This document shows, one piece after another, positions 1 to 10,088 of a stretch of DNA of 64,000 nt. Each line of letters begins with the position of its first letter. The stretch's first letter is position 1. The stretch covers positions 2,785,634 to 2,849,633 of the forward strand of contig RPFO01000175.1 in the NCBI GenBank assembly GCA_009746045.1, in the 5' to 3' direction. The position numbers and the translations under genes are program-made. The DNA comes from Mesostigma viride. Lineage: Eukaryota; Streptophyta; Mesostigmatophyceae; Mesostigmatales; Mesostigmataceae. The notes beneath the pieces were generated by a model. The model searched no databases, was not told where the DNA came from, and saw only the letters and a program-made list of their open reading frames with translations.

Positions 1-3000
1 TTGGTCAAAGCATCAGCAGGATTGTCAACCCCAGGGATATGCTCAATATTGGCCAAGGAGGACAACTCCTTAAGAAGGAGATAATCCAAGTCCCTACTTC
101 TGGCCATCTGCCTGTGCACAAACTGCACCATCCCCATGGAGTCTGTTTTTAGAAGAGTGGTAACCTGAAGTGGCCAAGGAGTGTTAGAAGTCATCTGATG
201 AAGCAACTCCTTCAGATAAAGGCTTGTGTGAATGCCTTCACAAATAGCCCTGCATTCTGCCACATCACTGCTGACAGCCACCCGTTTGTGCAGGCGACTA
301 AACCAGCTCACCAAACTCCCCAGGCCTTCCTGTCTGAGCACAAAGAGCCCTGCAGCCCTGCCCCTGACCTTGGAGACCTGCCTGCTGTCCATTGAGCTAT
401 CCACATACAGCTCCATGCAAATGGGTTGTGATAAATCCACTGCAGACAACAGAATGCCAGATGAAGCCCTGACCTGATCAGCCACCTTGGCAGACCCTAG
501 CTCCACCAGCATGTCATCAGGCAACCTGGCTATGACCATAAGGTCTGGCCTGGAAATGCCTGCCACCCAAGCAACCATGCCCCTCACCATGGGACACAGT
601 GCCTGTGTGATGGTTGGAGGAAGCTTGCTAATGAGGGTCTCTTGATAGTCATTGCCCCCCACCAGCAGCATACGCCACTCCCCTCCCTTCTTCACCAGTG
701 TGGCCTCCATGCCCACAAACAGCAGAGGCTCATTCTCCACCTGCCATTGCTCCCTACCCAGAGGAAACTTGGACTTAATGATGGAGATCAGCTCCTTAAG
801 CCACGACGTGGGAGCTATCAGATGTAGGTCATCCCCGTGCAGCGAAGCATACACTGGCAGGCCTTCCCATTGCCCCAGAAACAGACAGGGGTCTACAGGA
901 GAGACCTTCAAGTTGCAATGCTCCTTCAGGAAACGGTTGAGAGTCTCCCTCCAGATTATTGGACTTGACCTCAGGCCCTCCAGGCCCTTGAGGATTTTAA
1001 GGAACTCCGTGTGGATGTCCCTTTTCCATACAGCAGGCACCCTAACATAGAAAGGCGTCTTGCCCTCCCACTTTTCCTGTGCCACATCTGCATCACCCTC
1101 CAGAAATGCCCTCTTGAAGTCTATCACCACTGAGCCATAGTCCAAGCCCTTGTTGAGAAGGCCTAGAAAGACACACAGCAGCAGCCTCCAAGTATCATGC
1201 AGCATGCCAGGGGTATACAACTCCTCAGCAGTGCACTCACCAGTACCCTTGAACTCATTCAGCACTGGCCTGACATGTGGTACCTTGACCCCGTCCACCT
1301 CCTTCATCTTGATGACAAACTTGAGCTTGAGTAGACGTCGTGCAGGAGGCAGGTCATTGACAGGTTCCACGCATTTCTTGGAGATCCAGTCCTCCCCAGA
1401 TTTAATCAGACCCAGTGTGACCTGGGGACACATAATGGGAGAGGACATGAGCTTCACCAGGCCTTGGTAGTTGATAGGGCTGTGTCCAGCAAGTGAGTGA
1501 GGACCAATGCCCAAACTGCTTGGATGACTAGCAGCTGGCAGTATGAGGTCATCAACCAAGGGCTCCTGCCCCTGGCACACTTGCACACGCTTAACCGTCC
1601 TGGTTACTGCACGTGATAGGTGAGTGGTCCTGAAATTAATCAGTGGGACCTGACCAGCCCCTTCCTTAGTCAGGAGAGAGGACGTGATCACTACCCCATC
1701 CTGGCATAGGAAATTCTGCCCCAGAAGAGCAGGTCCTTGATAGCCCTCCAAGACACAAAAAGCAGTGTCCTGTCCAAGGATAGGAATGAATACCTCACCC
1801 AGTACCTTCACGTGTACCCCGCCACTGAAGTCAGACACAAACTGATAGCTGGGTTCAGACATGCTGTACCCTGCTGCAGCCCTGGTCCCAATAATGGAGA
1901 CCTGAGAATTAGTGTCTACCTCTAAGGCAGTGTCCAGCCCCAGATTGCCATGCCACCTGAGCTTGGCTACCTTGGGCTGCTTCTTGGCCCTTTGTAGAGC
2001 CCCAATCAATCCAGCCAAACTTGTCCCCCTGGGCTTGGTTAGTGCCTTGGGCTTGACAGTTGACTCCCCAGCTGTTGACCTTGCAGCCTGTTCAACAAGT
2101 ACCTCTGCAACCTGGCCAGGGCTGACAGATTCCCCTGCAACAGATGTGGTCGTTGCGTCAGTGATGTCACCTGGGACCTGAAAATCCTGCAGATCCTGTG
2201 AGCCTTGTGCCTGACTGCCCTCATTCATCAGGTTAGGCTTGACATATGACCAACTCAGCCGGTGTACATGCTTTGGTTCGTCCTCCATGCTGACCAAGCA
2301 TGCGTGGCTAGCTTCATCAACCTGGGTAACCACCCCAGGACTCCAGCTACCACGTTTGCCATAAAGGCTAGGTTCCTTCCAAGCTAGGACCTTCTGACCC
2401 ACTTGTGGCTCCAGCATCTTCCAACCCCGGTCCTTCTCCCTCAGCTTGGCAAAGGTGACATGTGCAGCATGTTTCCAGCCCTCCAGCACATGTGGTGGGC
2501 ACAGGCCATGATATAGACCCATTGGGCTGACAGCAACTCCATCATAGTAGAAGTTAACCCTGCTGTTCAGCTGCTGCTCCACGTTCCTCAGCCATGCACT
2601 CCTGACAAGTGCAGGTGCAGACAAGGGTACCCAGTCTTCAGAGATGATCAATTTCTTGACCTCCTGGATTGCCCTCTCGATAGCACCCTGCTGCCCATGA
2701 GCCTCCCTAGGTGTAACCAGCAACTCAGGAAGGGTAGGATCACCCTTGAGATGCTGAAACTGCATGTCCACCTGGATCCTTGTGGTAGGAAACTTGGCTC
2801 TTACATTCTGCAGGGCAGCCAGCAAGTACCTGTTCTTCATAGAAGGTAAATGCTCCAGCACCTTGTATTTCGTGTACCTGTCCACGCACACCAACAGTTG
2901 CATGCCCCTGATGTGTTGGATATCACACTGCAGATCACCAATGCTCTGAGGTAGAGCTTTGGCATGTGATTTCCTGGGCTTGTTGGAGGACAACTGGCAC

Positions 3001-3554
3001 TTACACCGTGAGGCAGCTTGCTGACACGCCTTAAGAAGGGGTGCCCTGCCCATACGGAAGGCAAAGTTGTTTGACAGAGAAGTGGCATGCCCAAACATGT
3101 TGTGGATTCGGGCACCCAACTCCTGGTACACAGAGGAAGCAGTCCCTGGCACAGTCAGGACTGTGCTGTCAGGTTGTCCAGCATCACCATGCTGACTTCC
3201 ATCCTGTTCTGACTCAGAGCCTGAGTCACCCTGCTCATGCCCAACACCTGGACCGCCAGCAGGGACCACATGCATACCACCAGAGGCCTTCACACCCCTC
3301 TGTGGTTGTACATTGGTTTCTCTCAAAATGAGAGGTCCACCCTCGTGCCCAGCACGAGGATGCATAGGGTCAGACATTCTTACAGCTGCATCAGCTGTCA
3401 AGGACGTCTTCATAGGAACCTGTACCTCTCCAGGTGACCTGGGGCCACACTGAACCTGGAGATCACCCTCTTGTTGCCCAGATATAAAATCTGCATTGGA
3501 GCACCTGGCCTCCCCCTTGGGTGAATTAAGGTGTGTAGGGGTTGCCTCAGACAG
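1..3554 (-). CDS. Copia-A pol: integrase, protease, RT, RNase H (partial)
   Basis: The frame is continuous with gag apart from the UGA at 3557-3555 and stays open to base 1. Integrase: H-x4-H in HNMFGH (about 3104-3084), a CKCQ pair with CxC spacing, D in CDIQH (about 2935), D in VDMQF (about 2775) and E in QQGAIERAI (about 2677), followed by a C-terminal GKRG-type basic domain. Protease follows, not precedes, integrase: EVDTNSQVSIIG at about 1922-1887 and the later LLGQNFL strand. RT: DFKRAFLEGDA (about 1110-1080) and catalytic box HGDD (839-828). RNase H: YVDSSMDS near 400, ending at NPADALTK. The first in-frame ATG lies about 50 codons after the UGA, so readthrough is the likely route to the product. 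Family is certain; activity is not known. Confidence 0.85.
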   Translation of the reverse strand, partial: MSEATPTHLNSPKGEARCSNADFISGQQEGDLQVQCGPRSPGEVQVPMKTSLTADAAVRMSDPMHPRAGHEGGPLILRETNVQPQRGVKASGGMHVVPAGGPGVGHEQGDSGSESEQDGSQHGDAGQPDSTVLTVPGTASSVYQELGARIHNMFGHATSLSNNFAFRMGRAPLLKACQQAASRCKCQLSSNKPRKSHAKALPQSIGDLQCDIQHIRGMQLLVCVDRYTKYKVLEHLPSMKNRYLLAALQNVRAKFPTTRIQVDMQFQHLKGDPTLPELLVTPREAHGQQGAIERAIQEVKKLIISEDWVPLSAPALVRSAWLRNVEQQLNSRVNFYYDGVAVSPMGLYHGLCPPHVLEGWKHAAHVTFAKLREKDRGWKMLEPQVGQKVLAWKEPSLYGKRGSWSPGVVTQVDEASHACLVSMEDEPKHVHRLSWSYVKPNLMNEGSQAQGSQDLQDFQVPGDITDATTTSVAGESVSPGQVAEVLVEQAARSTAGESTVKPKALTKPRGTSLAGLIGALQRAKKQPKVAKLRWHGNLGLDTALEVDTNSQVSIIGTRAAAGYSMSEPSYQFVSDFSGGVHVKVLGEVFIPILGQDTAFCVLEGYQGPALLGQNFLCQDGVVITSSLLTKEGAGQVPLINFRTTHLSRAVTRTVKRVQVCQGQEPLVDDLILPAASHPSSLGIGPHSLAGHSPINYQGLVKLMSSPIMCPQVTLGLIKSGEDWISKKCVEPVNDLPPARRLLKLKFVIKMKEVDGVKVPHVRPVLNEFKGTGECTAEELYTPGMLHDTWRLLLCVFLGLLNKGLDYGSVVIDFKRAFLEGDADVAQEKWEGKTPFYVRVPAVWKRDIHTEFLKILKGLEGLRSSPIIWRETLNRFLKEHCNLKVSPVDPCLFLGQWEGLPVYASLHGDDLHLIAPTSWLKELISIIKSKFPLGREQWQVENEPLLFVGMEATLVKKGGEWRMLLVGGNDYQETLISKLPPTITQALCPMVRGMVAWVAGISRPDLMVIARLPDDMLVELGSAKVADQVRASSGILLSAVDLSQPICMELYVDSSMDSRQVSKVRGRAAGLFVLRQEGLGSLVSWFSRLHKRVAVSSDVAECRAICEGIHTSLYLKELLHQMTSNTPWPLQVTTLLKTDSMGMVQFVHRQMARSRDLDYLLLKELSSLANIEHIPGVDNPADALT

Positions 3555-3557
3555 TCA
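3552..3557 (-). promoter_or_regulatory. Candidate stop-codon readthrough site between gag and pol
   Basis: On the minus strand the context is CAG UGA CUG. The UGA is the only stop I find between the gag start (4670) and the left edge in this frame. UGA followed by C, especially CU, is a known leaky context. Readthrough would make Gag-Pol, as gammaretroviruses do with UAG. An acquired nonsense mutation is the alternative. Confidence 0.5.
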
Positions 3558-4670
3558 CTGCTCCTTGTTGTCTTCTTGCTGACTGCCCTTTGAAGGCTGG
3601 CCTGCCTGGGACTTGTTGTTGTTCTTCTTGTTGTTGTTGTTATTCTTGTTGCTGCCCTGGCCCTGGGACTTCTTGAAGCTGGGACACTCCTTCTTGATGT
3701 GCCCCCACCCCTTGCACAGGTAGCATTGTATCTTGGACTTGCCCTGGCCACTGCCCCCATTGTCAGACGCGTTGCCCTGCTTGGGCTGACCACCCACCCG
3801 CCTGAACACCGACTTGGAGTGTGACCTCCTGTCAGAATCAGGTGAATGATCTCCCTTGCGCTTGTGATGGTTGCCCCTACGCCCTCCTTGGCTTCGGTCA
3901 GCCTCAGACGTCTTGGAGCCACCCTGGGTACGCCCGCCTGCCTGGGTAGCCTTCACTGCTGGCACTCCACCCTCAAACAGCTCCTCTGCCTCGAGAGCTT
4001 GTTTAATGATGACCTTGTAGGCCTTCAGGGTAGAGTGTGGGGCACACATGACTTTTAAGGAGCCACGTGTCGCCTTATCCAGCCCAGAAACCTTGAGCCA
4101 GTTGGTTAGGGCTATGTTATCAGCGACATTAAAGCCGTGAGCCCTGCCCTCCTCAACCATCTTACAATAGTTGAGAAAGTTCTGGATCAGGTCCCCCTTG
4201 ACCTCCCACCCTTGGTACTTGTCCTGCCAATGGATGCCGACCTTCTTTCGTTGGTCCTCCAGCAGCTCCTTCAGCTCAGCCACGTACAGTGCCCAGGCCT
4301 TATTGGCCTTTTTGCACTCCCTGGTTAGGTCCTTAATCTGGTCAGTACACTTGCCAAAAGTGCTACTGCCTATCCAGATTTGATAGTAATTTGTACCACC
4401 GTACAAGCTAGGGAACCCTTCCAATCCCTCCACAAACTCTTCAGCCTGCTTAGGCTTGGAGTCTGAGGTTACAGGCTGCAACTGATTGACAATTAAAAGA
4501 CCCTGTGTGGTAAGATCAAAGCCATGAATAGCTTGTGCATTATTATTATTGTGAGGAAGGTTGGTAATCTCTCCGGTAAGCCCCACGTCATCTACGTGAG
4601 CGGTTCCACTACCAGCACCCCCATTATTATTCCCACTGGCTGGACCCTTGCTACGGCGTCCCTCAGCCAT
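3555..4670 (-). CDS. gag: Copia-A Gag with one CCHC zinc knuckle
   Basis: A 371-residue ORF from a true ATG. The N-terminal half is a helical Gag-like region. The C-terminal part is basic and carries one zinc knuckle, CYLCKGWGHIKKEC (C-x2-C-x4-H-x4-C, about residues 315-328), then a low-complexity tail rich in N, K, Q and S. Gag forms the virus-like particle and the knuckle binds element RNA. It ends in UGA and the same frame continues into pol, so it is probably made both alone and as a Gag-Pol fusion. A separate 236-codon ORF lies upstream, unlike the other Copia copies, where gag starts 20-25 bases after the LTR. Confidence 0.85.
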   Translation of the reverse strand: MAEGRRSKGPASGNNNGGAGSGTAHVDDVGLTGEITNLPHNNNNAQAIHGFDLTTQGLLIVNQLQPVTSDSKPKQAEEFVEGLEGFPSLYGGTNYYQIWIGSSTFGKCTDQIKDLTRECKKANKAWALYVAELKELLEDQRKKVGIHWQDKYQGWEVKGDLIQNFLNYCKMVEEGRAHGFNVADNIALTNWLKVSGLDKATRGSLKVMCAPHSTLKAYKVIIKQALEAEELFEGGVPAVKATQAGGRTQGGSKTSEADRSQGGRRGNHHKRKGDHSPDSDRRSHSKSVFRRVGGQPKQGNASDNGGSGQGKSKIQCYLCKGWGHIKKECPSFKKSQGQGSNKNNNNNKKNNNKSQAGQPSKGSQQEDNKEQ

Positions 4671-4839
4671 CCTGCACTACCAGCTATTCAAAGAACACCT
4701 TAACAAAGCAGCAGAAAATATGTACAAAATTTTTGTGTCGCCACTGCCGCCTGCGCCGGTGTCGCTGCCGCCCCGCGAATTGCCGCTGAAAATTCGACAA
4801 AAAAATGTCGACGAGTACTGCAGAAGAAAATTAGGCCGA

Positions 4840-5550
4840 CTAGTAGTCAAGGCCCCTGAAGTCGCAGTACGTGTATACGAACTCACGATCCTCCATATCC
4901 AGCTCCGGACCTGCACCGGTATGAATTAAAACCGGCGTGCTCCCCGCCGCGTAAGTTGCGACGCGCCGACGCGCGACGAGGCGCAGAGGATGTGTAAAGA
5001 TCGTCAATAATTCCCACCCCGCGGGAATCCACTCTCGCACAGAGGCGAGAAATGCCACCAGGTTAATTAAAACCTGGCGCTCGCGACTGCGTACGCCGCG
5101 AGTGAGCAGCGATAACAGCGCGAGATCCTGAAACAAATTTGTTGACACCGCCGGCGCGCCCCCCGTGCGTAGCGATGCCCAGTTTTGCAGGTTTCTCTGG
5201 TAACCGGTGAGTGAAGAGAGGACGTTGTCCAACTCCTCAATGGCAGTCGTGACTTCGGTCACCGACCGCAAACCTCCCCGCACCTGGACCGTAAATGTCG
5301 ATAAAATGTTTCGAATCTGGTCCAACAGGTTGCGGATTGCCGGCACCAGTGCTGGCAAATCGGGGTCCTCGGGGTTATCCCCGAGCAATGCGTGAGCTGC
5401 ACGCTGCTGACGATGAAGCTCGTCGAGCGAGACCGTTACTTCGTCGAGCAATTGCTGCCACGACGGCACCGTCGGTCTTGACGAAGAACCAGCCGGCGGA
5501 GCGGCTATTTCCTCATCGTCCGGAATCCGAAATTCTTCCGAATTTGGCAT
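4840..5550 (-). CDS. Extra 5' ORF of Copia-A, unknown function
   Basis: A 236-codon ORF from an ATG 24 bases inside the inferred 5' LTR, where gag begins in the other copies. I do not recognise it. It has an acidic N-terminus with a Pro/Ser-rich stretch (to about residue 28), a predicted helical middle (about 30-125) rich in Leu, Arg and Gln, and a hydrophobic segment near LINLVAFLASVREW (about 160-173). No zinc knuckle, protease or TM-plus-signal layout is visible. A 169-base untranslated stretch separates it from gag. It could be an accessory ORF or a duplicated or captured Gag N-terminus. The absence of stops over 236 codons in GC-rich sequence suggests coding, but is not proof. Confidence 0.55.
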   Translation of the reverse strand: MPNSEEFRIPDDEEIAAPPAGSSSRPTVPSWQQLLDEVTVSLDELHRQQRAAHALLGDNPEDPDLPALVPAIRNLLDQIRNILSTFTVQVRGGLRSVTEVTTAIEELDNVLSSLTGYQRNLQNWASLRTGGAPAVSTNLFQDLALLSLLTRGVRSRERQVLINLVAFLASVREWIPAGWELLTIFTHPLRLVARRRVATYAAGSTPVLIHTGAGPELDMEDREFVYTYCDFRGLDY

Positions 5551-5574
5551 CTTTTTGACAGAGCGTGTAATACG

Positions 5575-6191
5575 AGTTGTGAGGGTAAGAATGCCACGAA
5601 TTCCGCCATGGTTCTTGCAGGAAGTTGCCTTTATTAATAATCAGGAAACACAGACGTAAGTCACGTCACTTCCAAGACTGCACGCAGCACAGACGACAGG
5701 GTCGCAGTGCCAAGAGAACGTGCACGCAAGAACTAGCGTCCCGGTGTGACCAAGTCACTCATATAGCTTACTAGGGACGCGTCCAAGTATTCAGCTGCAC
5801 TGTCACAGCTGAACTGTCAATCAATTGATTACACAGACTCTGGCACGCCTTTGGCGCGCAGATCTATCAATTGTCCATACGGCTAGTCCTGTGGACCTAT
5901 CCGTACACTAGTCAGCATCAATTGTCTCATAGGTCCTGGCGCGCTACAGTGCGCCTACCTATCAATTGACCATCAAGTCCTGTACAAGTCCTGTCAACGT
6001 CCTGCGGACTATCAAAGTGACACTTGTACATCCTGTGTCCGTACGCGCCCACAGTGGCGCGCCGGGTACTGTCGGCACAGCCTAGGAAACGTCATAACTT
6101 TTACGTTCCTTAACCAAATGAGGCGTTCAAGGTGCCGTTGGAAAGAGCGTAACAATCTCTATCCATCTAACGTAAATCCTTTACGTTAACT
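5575..6191 (-). repeat. Probable 5' LTR of Copia-A
   Basis: Inferred, because the partner LTR is outside the window. The inner edge (minus strand ...CACAACT) lies 24 bases before an ATG, as in the other Copia copies. The outer edge is placed at TTAACT (minus AGTTAA), giving the AGTT...AACT termini seen with target duplications elsewhere here. A minus-strand AATAAA (5635-5630) about 55 bases before the inner edge matches the spacing in the Copia-B LTRs. Length 617 bp, close to the 644 bp of the Copia-C LTR. Confidence 0.55.
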
Positions 6192-7475
6192 GTTATAGGT
6201 TACAATCCGCTTAATTAACATGCTTACTTAGAACGATGCGGTTGAGAATGACAGTCGGATCCTTGTTCTTGACGTGCGCCCAGGCCGCCAGCTGCGCGGG
6301 CCAGCTCAAGAAATATTATATATTAAAGGACGGTGACGCGTGGGAAGCACCCAGCCTTGCGGCAAAAGAAAAATATGGCTCGCGCTCGCTCTGGTTTTTG
6401 CCAGGCGCGACTGCGACATCACGACGAAAAAATAGAGACTCTTTGACGCATGCAACTGCCCAGGTCCCTCTTCTCCCCATGTCGCCCATAAGCCCAGAAG
6501 CGTACCATAACCCATACTCGCAATATCCGCAGCGCCTGGGCGGAAAAAGAAATTGTAAAACCGAACTGCGAACTGACCTGTCATGCGATCTACTTAGCTC
6601 TCAGATTTTCTTCAACAATCCCAAAATCCGTTCATGAACAAAATTTTGGACATATACAAAGCACCTGCACGTGAAGAATAGCATCTTCGAAATCACTAGA
6701 TGACGATCTAAAATGCTGTCTTCGCTCGGGGCAAATTAATGCCATATAACATTCAGGCAAGCCTCGGAACTGGCACGACCCCATACTGTAGCCGCCACTC
6801 GACAAAACACTCGATTGCATTGCGATGTTCTTGCTATTGTAGGTACTTTTCGTCGCCTCATACTTTCCATGTACGGTCGACCCCTGTCGACCCCAGAGGC
6901 TTGGCGCGCTCAGTACCTATCCCAGTTTCGCGCCAAAACCCACCAAGGGACCCTAGGACCAAAATTGGCGCCAAAACCGCGCCCCTGAACCCCCCCCCGT
7001 CTCAAATGAGGACATTTGGTTTTTGGACACTACATAGGCAGGCAATGATCTGCAATTCTTTCCCCTCCCTCCCACCCTGGAGGCTTCTTGCTTCCGCGTG
7101 CGGATTGAGAAACCTTAAGGCCACTGTTAACTGCTGCATTTGTGGCAGGGCTCCACTTATTGTATTCAATCACATGCTGGTCTTCTTGGGATCTCAGTGA
7201 TCTTAATGCTAATATTCCAAGGACGCGCATCCGCAGTCCGGCTGCCAATGAAGTCTTCTTGGTCGCCAGCTGTGCACAGAGGAGTAACAGCTAGAGACGC
7301 CAAATTGCGAACAATTAATTACAAGTACAAAGCGCAGGAAGCAGATGGCTATGCATCAACAATTACTTCCGCTCGCCCTCGTATTTAGCCAGGTCTATCT
7401 GCCCAAACTGGGTAAATGTTTTGCGATCGGTGAAATCGGCACTGTAGTGACTTACTTTCCCAGAAAGTGTCCATT
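6192..7475. other. Gene-free spacer
   Basis: Between the inferred Copia-A LTR and the TSD of Copia-B. Only short ORFs without recognisable motifs. It holds an AT-rich patch (about 6310-6330), several GGCGCC/GCGCGC-type short palindromes (6900-6990) and a run of nine C near 6990. No RNA gene seen. Confidence 0.6.
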
Positions 7476-7756
7476 CACACAGTTGTAAAGCATTACAAAT
7501 TATGCTGGGCTCGGAAAAATACTGTCGAAACGACACGTTGAAATAAACGTATGCATTATTCTGTCCCGGTTTTCTGTTATGCAATATATCAGTTTGCCGC
7601 GCGTGATGTTGATTACCTGGATGCGGACAATGAATCCGGCGAGACTCATGCATGTCGCTGGGCACAATGGTTGCCACAATGGTTGCAGTCTCGCCACGGG
7701 TTGTTAAGATATAACCATGGCGTCTGGTGTCTAGAAGGTTCCATGTGCACATGAAC

Positions 7757-9907
7757 TTGTTGAGCTTCGCTCATTTTATATATGACGCGTGGACGGGCTC
7801 GAAGGGGACCGACCTGCCGTAGGCAGCGTAAGACTAGCGCTTGTCACGAGGGTACTGCACCGGCCGGCCCTTTTTGCGGCTGAGTGTGGTTCCGGAGTGC
7901 AGGCCTAGGTAGCTTCTAACGTACGTCACTAGACCTTGTACCTGCGCTAGCCGCCAGGCGTGGCTCAACTGTGATGGGCAGTCAGTCACCTTGTACTTAA
8001 TTGCGCCATGCAGCCGGCAGGCCTGCGTGGCGCAATGTGAATGATAGTCAGTACTTAGAGTGGTGTAGGGGACGTAGGGAGGCCTCTTTTCAGCTTCGCA
8101 ACTTGATCCCAGCATTTGCTGGCAAAGTCGGCTGGCCGCTATGGCGGCTGCGCTGAATGTAAGACGATGCTATCGGCCTCTCCGGGCGTCGAGAGGCCTG
8201 GAATAAAGTTCTTTATGTTCGCCACCTACCGTTACAGGCCACGGTAATGGTTGTTGGGTGGGGGGCTCTACGATTTGAGTAAAAGGGTGTGATTTCCGGC
8301 GCTGGGCCCACTGACGATTCCCCTCTACCCCTGGGTGCGGCAAGCAGCTTCCTGACACTGGGGAAGCTGCGTTTTCAGTCGGACAACGTCAGGGAAGGAG
8401 CCATACAGGCCAGGGCCAGCGGCTACGGTGGAAAGAATCACAGGTGGAGGCGAATCTGCCTTAAACGTGGAGATGGCTAGCGCGGGGTGCCAGGGTAGCC
8501 CATAACTGCCAGGAGCCTGACAGCGGACCCGATCTTTCGGCCTGTGGCCAGACGGGAGTGTCGGGGAGGATGCGGGGCTGGAGCGAATCTTGGTGGGAGG
8601 AGCGCGCTCTTCATCATTGCCCAGTTTTTCAGCAAAGAATGTTCGCCTGGCGGGGCTGAAATTCTTGCTGTTTTATCGCCTTGTTTTTATCCTGTATGAT
8701 GCATTATAGGAAAGGCAATAAAGAGTTCGGTTCAGCCAGGGGGGCATATCTATGCCATTAAAAAAAAAAAATCCTACAAAAACACAAGCCCTGGTCGGGG
8801 CATTGGCTGAAGCAGTTTCCAAGCCAACGCCCCGGTAGGGTAGAGGGCCTATCGCCACAATGGCTTCAATGCCGGGAAATCCCAGCCTCAGGGGTGGGGC
8901 TGGTGATGGGTCCTGGGCTTGTGAGAGACGGTCCGGGGGCGTAAGGCCTAATGAGCAGCCGCTGGAAACCGCCCCCCTAACGGGGGGAACGACATGGGTG
9001 TCGCCCTGCGTCCGCCGGGAAACCGTAGCGGCCACACGGGGGCGGCAGTACAGCCGCGGCAGCATGCGGGAGGGGGGGCAGGGGCGGAAAGAAACTCGGC
9101 ACCAAGGTTGGCGATAGCCTTGGTGGCCAGGTAGTAGGTGTGGGGGCAACACCTTGTGTTCGAGTATGCTGGGCCCCCAGCATGGTGCTACAATAACCAA
9201 CTTGATAATGATGTGCACTGAGTTTGAAGGTGTGGTATAGGCTGTCCGTATAAAGCCTAGCACACAAAAATGTAAAATAAATGTTTCTCTTGGTGGGAAG
9301 GAACTCCAATGGACCAAAAACAAGAAATGTATTTGTTGAGCTTCGCTCATTTTATATATGACGCGTGGACGGGCTCAAAGGGGACCGACCTGCCGTAGGC
9401 AGCGTAAGACTAGCGCTTGTCACGAGGGTACTGCACCGGCCGGCCCTTTTTGCGGCTGAGTGTGGTTCCGGAGTGCAGGCCTAGGTAGCTTCTAACGTAC
9501 GTCACTAGACCTTGTACCTGCGCTAGCCGCCAGGCGTGGCTCAACTGTGATATGGGCAGTCAGTCACCTTGTACTTAATTGCGCCATGCAGCCGGCAGGC
9601 CTGCGTGGCGCAATGTGAATGATAGTCAGTACTTAGAGTGGTGTAGGGGACGTAGGGAGGCCTCTTTTCAGCTCCCACCCACCCACCCACGCTGCTAAGA
9701 GGGGCAACACCATGTGTTCGAGTACACACGAGTACTTGTGTATGCTGGGCCCCCAGCATGGTGCTACAATAACCAACTTGATAATGATGTGCACTGAGTT
9801 TGAAGGTGTGGTATAGGCTGTCCGTATAAAGCCTAGCACACAAAAATGTAAAATAAATGTTTCTCTTGGTGGGAAGGAACTCCAATGGACCAAAAACAAG
9901 AAATGTA
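7757..9907. repeat. Tandem two-unit insertion inside the 5' LTR of Copia-B
   Basis: Two head-to-tail units begin TTGTTGAGCTTCGCTC and end AAACAAGAAATGTAT. Unit 1 is 7757-9332 and unit 2 is 9333-9907. They share the first ~340 bp and the last ~200 bp. Unit 1 has about 1 kb in the middle that unit 2 lacks. That middle has no gene I recognise; it holds AATAAA near 8710 and a 12-13 base A run near 8760, as at a retroposed 3' end. The 3' LTR of Copia-B shows the empty site. No clear target duplication. Element class unknown. Confidence 0.7.
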
Positions 9908-10000
9908 TGCATAGTGCATTGCCATACTTGTAACGACAGTGCAGGATAAGGTTTCTAGGCATCTCTAGAAGGTTGACGCTGTAAATGTATAAATTAAAGC

Positions 10001-10006
10001 AATAAA
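10001..10006 (+). terminator. Polyadenylation signal AATAAA in Copia-B 5' LTR
   Basis: AATAAA occurs at the same place in both LTRs (10001-10006 and 48517-48522), about 57 bases before the LTR end and just after a TATAAATT. The 3' copy would direct 3'-end formation of the element RNA. Confidence 0.5.
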
Positions 10007-10088
10007 CAGCGGCCAAGGAGGCACAGCCATTGCAACCAAACCATTCCAAAGTCATTCTCGACTCGTACTCTTAATCACACATTTTACC

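Larger units (their letters stand above)
1..6191 (-). mobile_element. Copia-A: Copia-like LTR retrotransposon, 3' part outside the window
   Basis: Read on the minus strand the order is: probable 5' LTR (6191-5575), an extra ORF (5550-4840), gag (4670-3555), an in-frame UGA, then INT, protease, RT and RNase H in one open frame that leaves the window at base 1. The RNase H end (box NPADALTK, bases 1-30) is the last recognisable coding motif, so only the pol C-terminus and the 3' LTR are missing. Order and motifs match Copia-B, -C and -E. This is the only Copia copy here whose pol frame I could read without a frameshift, so it may be the youngest or least damaged. The outer end at 6191 is inferred from a TTAACT terminus; the target duplication cannot be checked. 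Confidence 0.85.
7481..10063 (+). repeat. 5' LTR of Copia-B, interrupted by an insertion
   Basis: LTR sequence lies at 7481-7756 and about 9908-10063 and matches the 3' LTR at 48133-48579. It carries TATAAATT (9988-9995) and AATAAA (10001-10006) before the end at CGACT. The Gag ATG follows 25 bases later, with no classical TGG-type tRNA primer site in that short leader. Confidence 0.85.

Noticed and set aside
6440-6458. Alternative outer end of the Copia-A LTR at GCAACT (6453-6458)
   Set aside because: It would give an LTR of about 880 bp, longer than any sister; TTAACT at 6186-6191 fits better, though neither can be tested without the left LTR.
8945-8990. Hammerhead-like core CTAATGAG...GAAAC followed by a C6/G6 hairpin
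   Set aside because: The invariant CUGAUGA is CUAAUGA, the hairpin is not followed by a proper cleavage triplet, and no closing stem I is visible.
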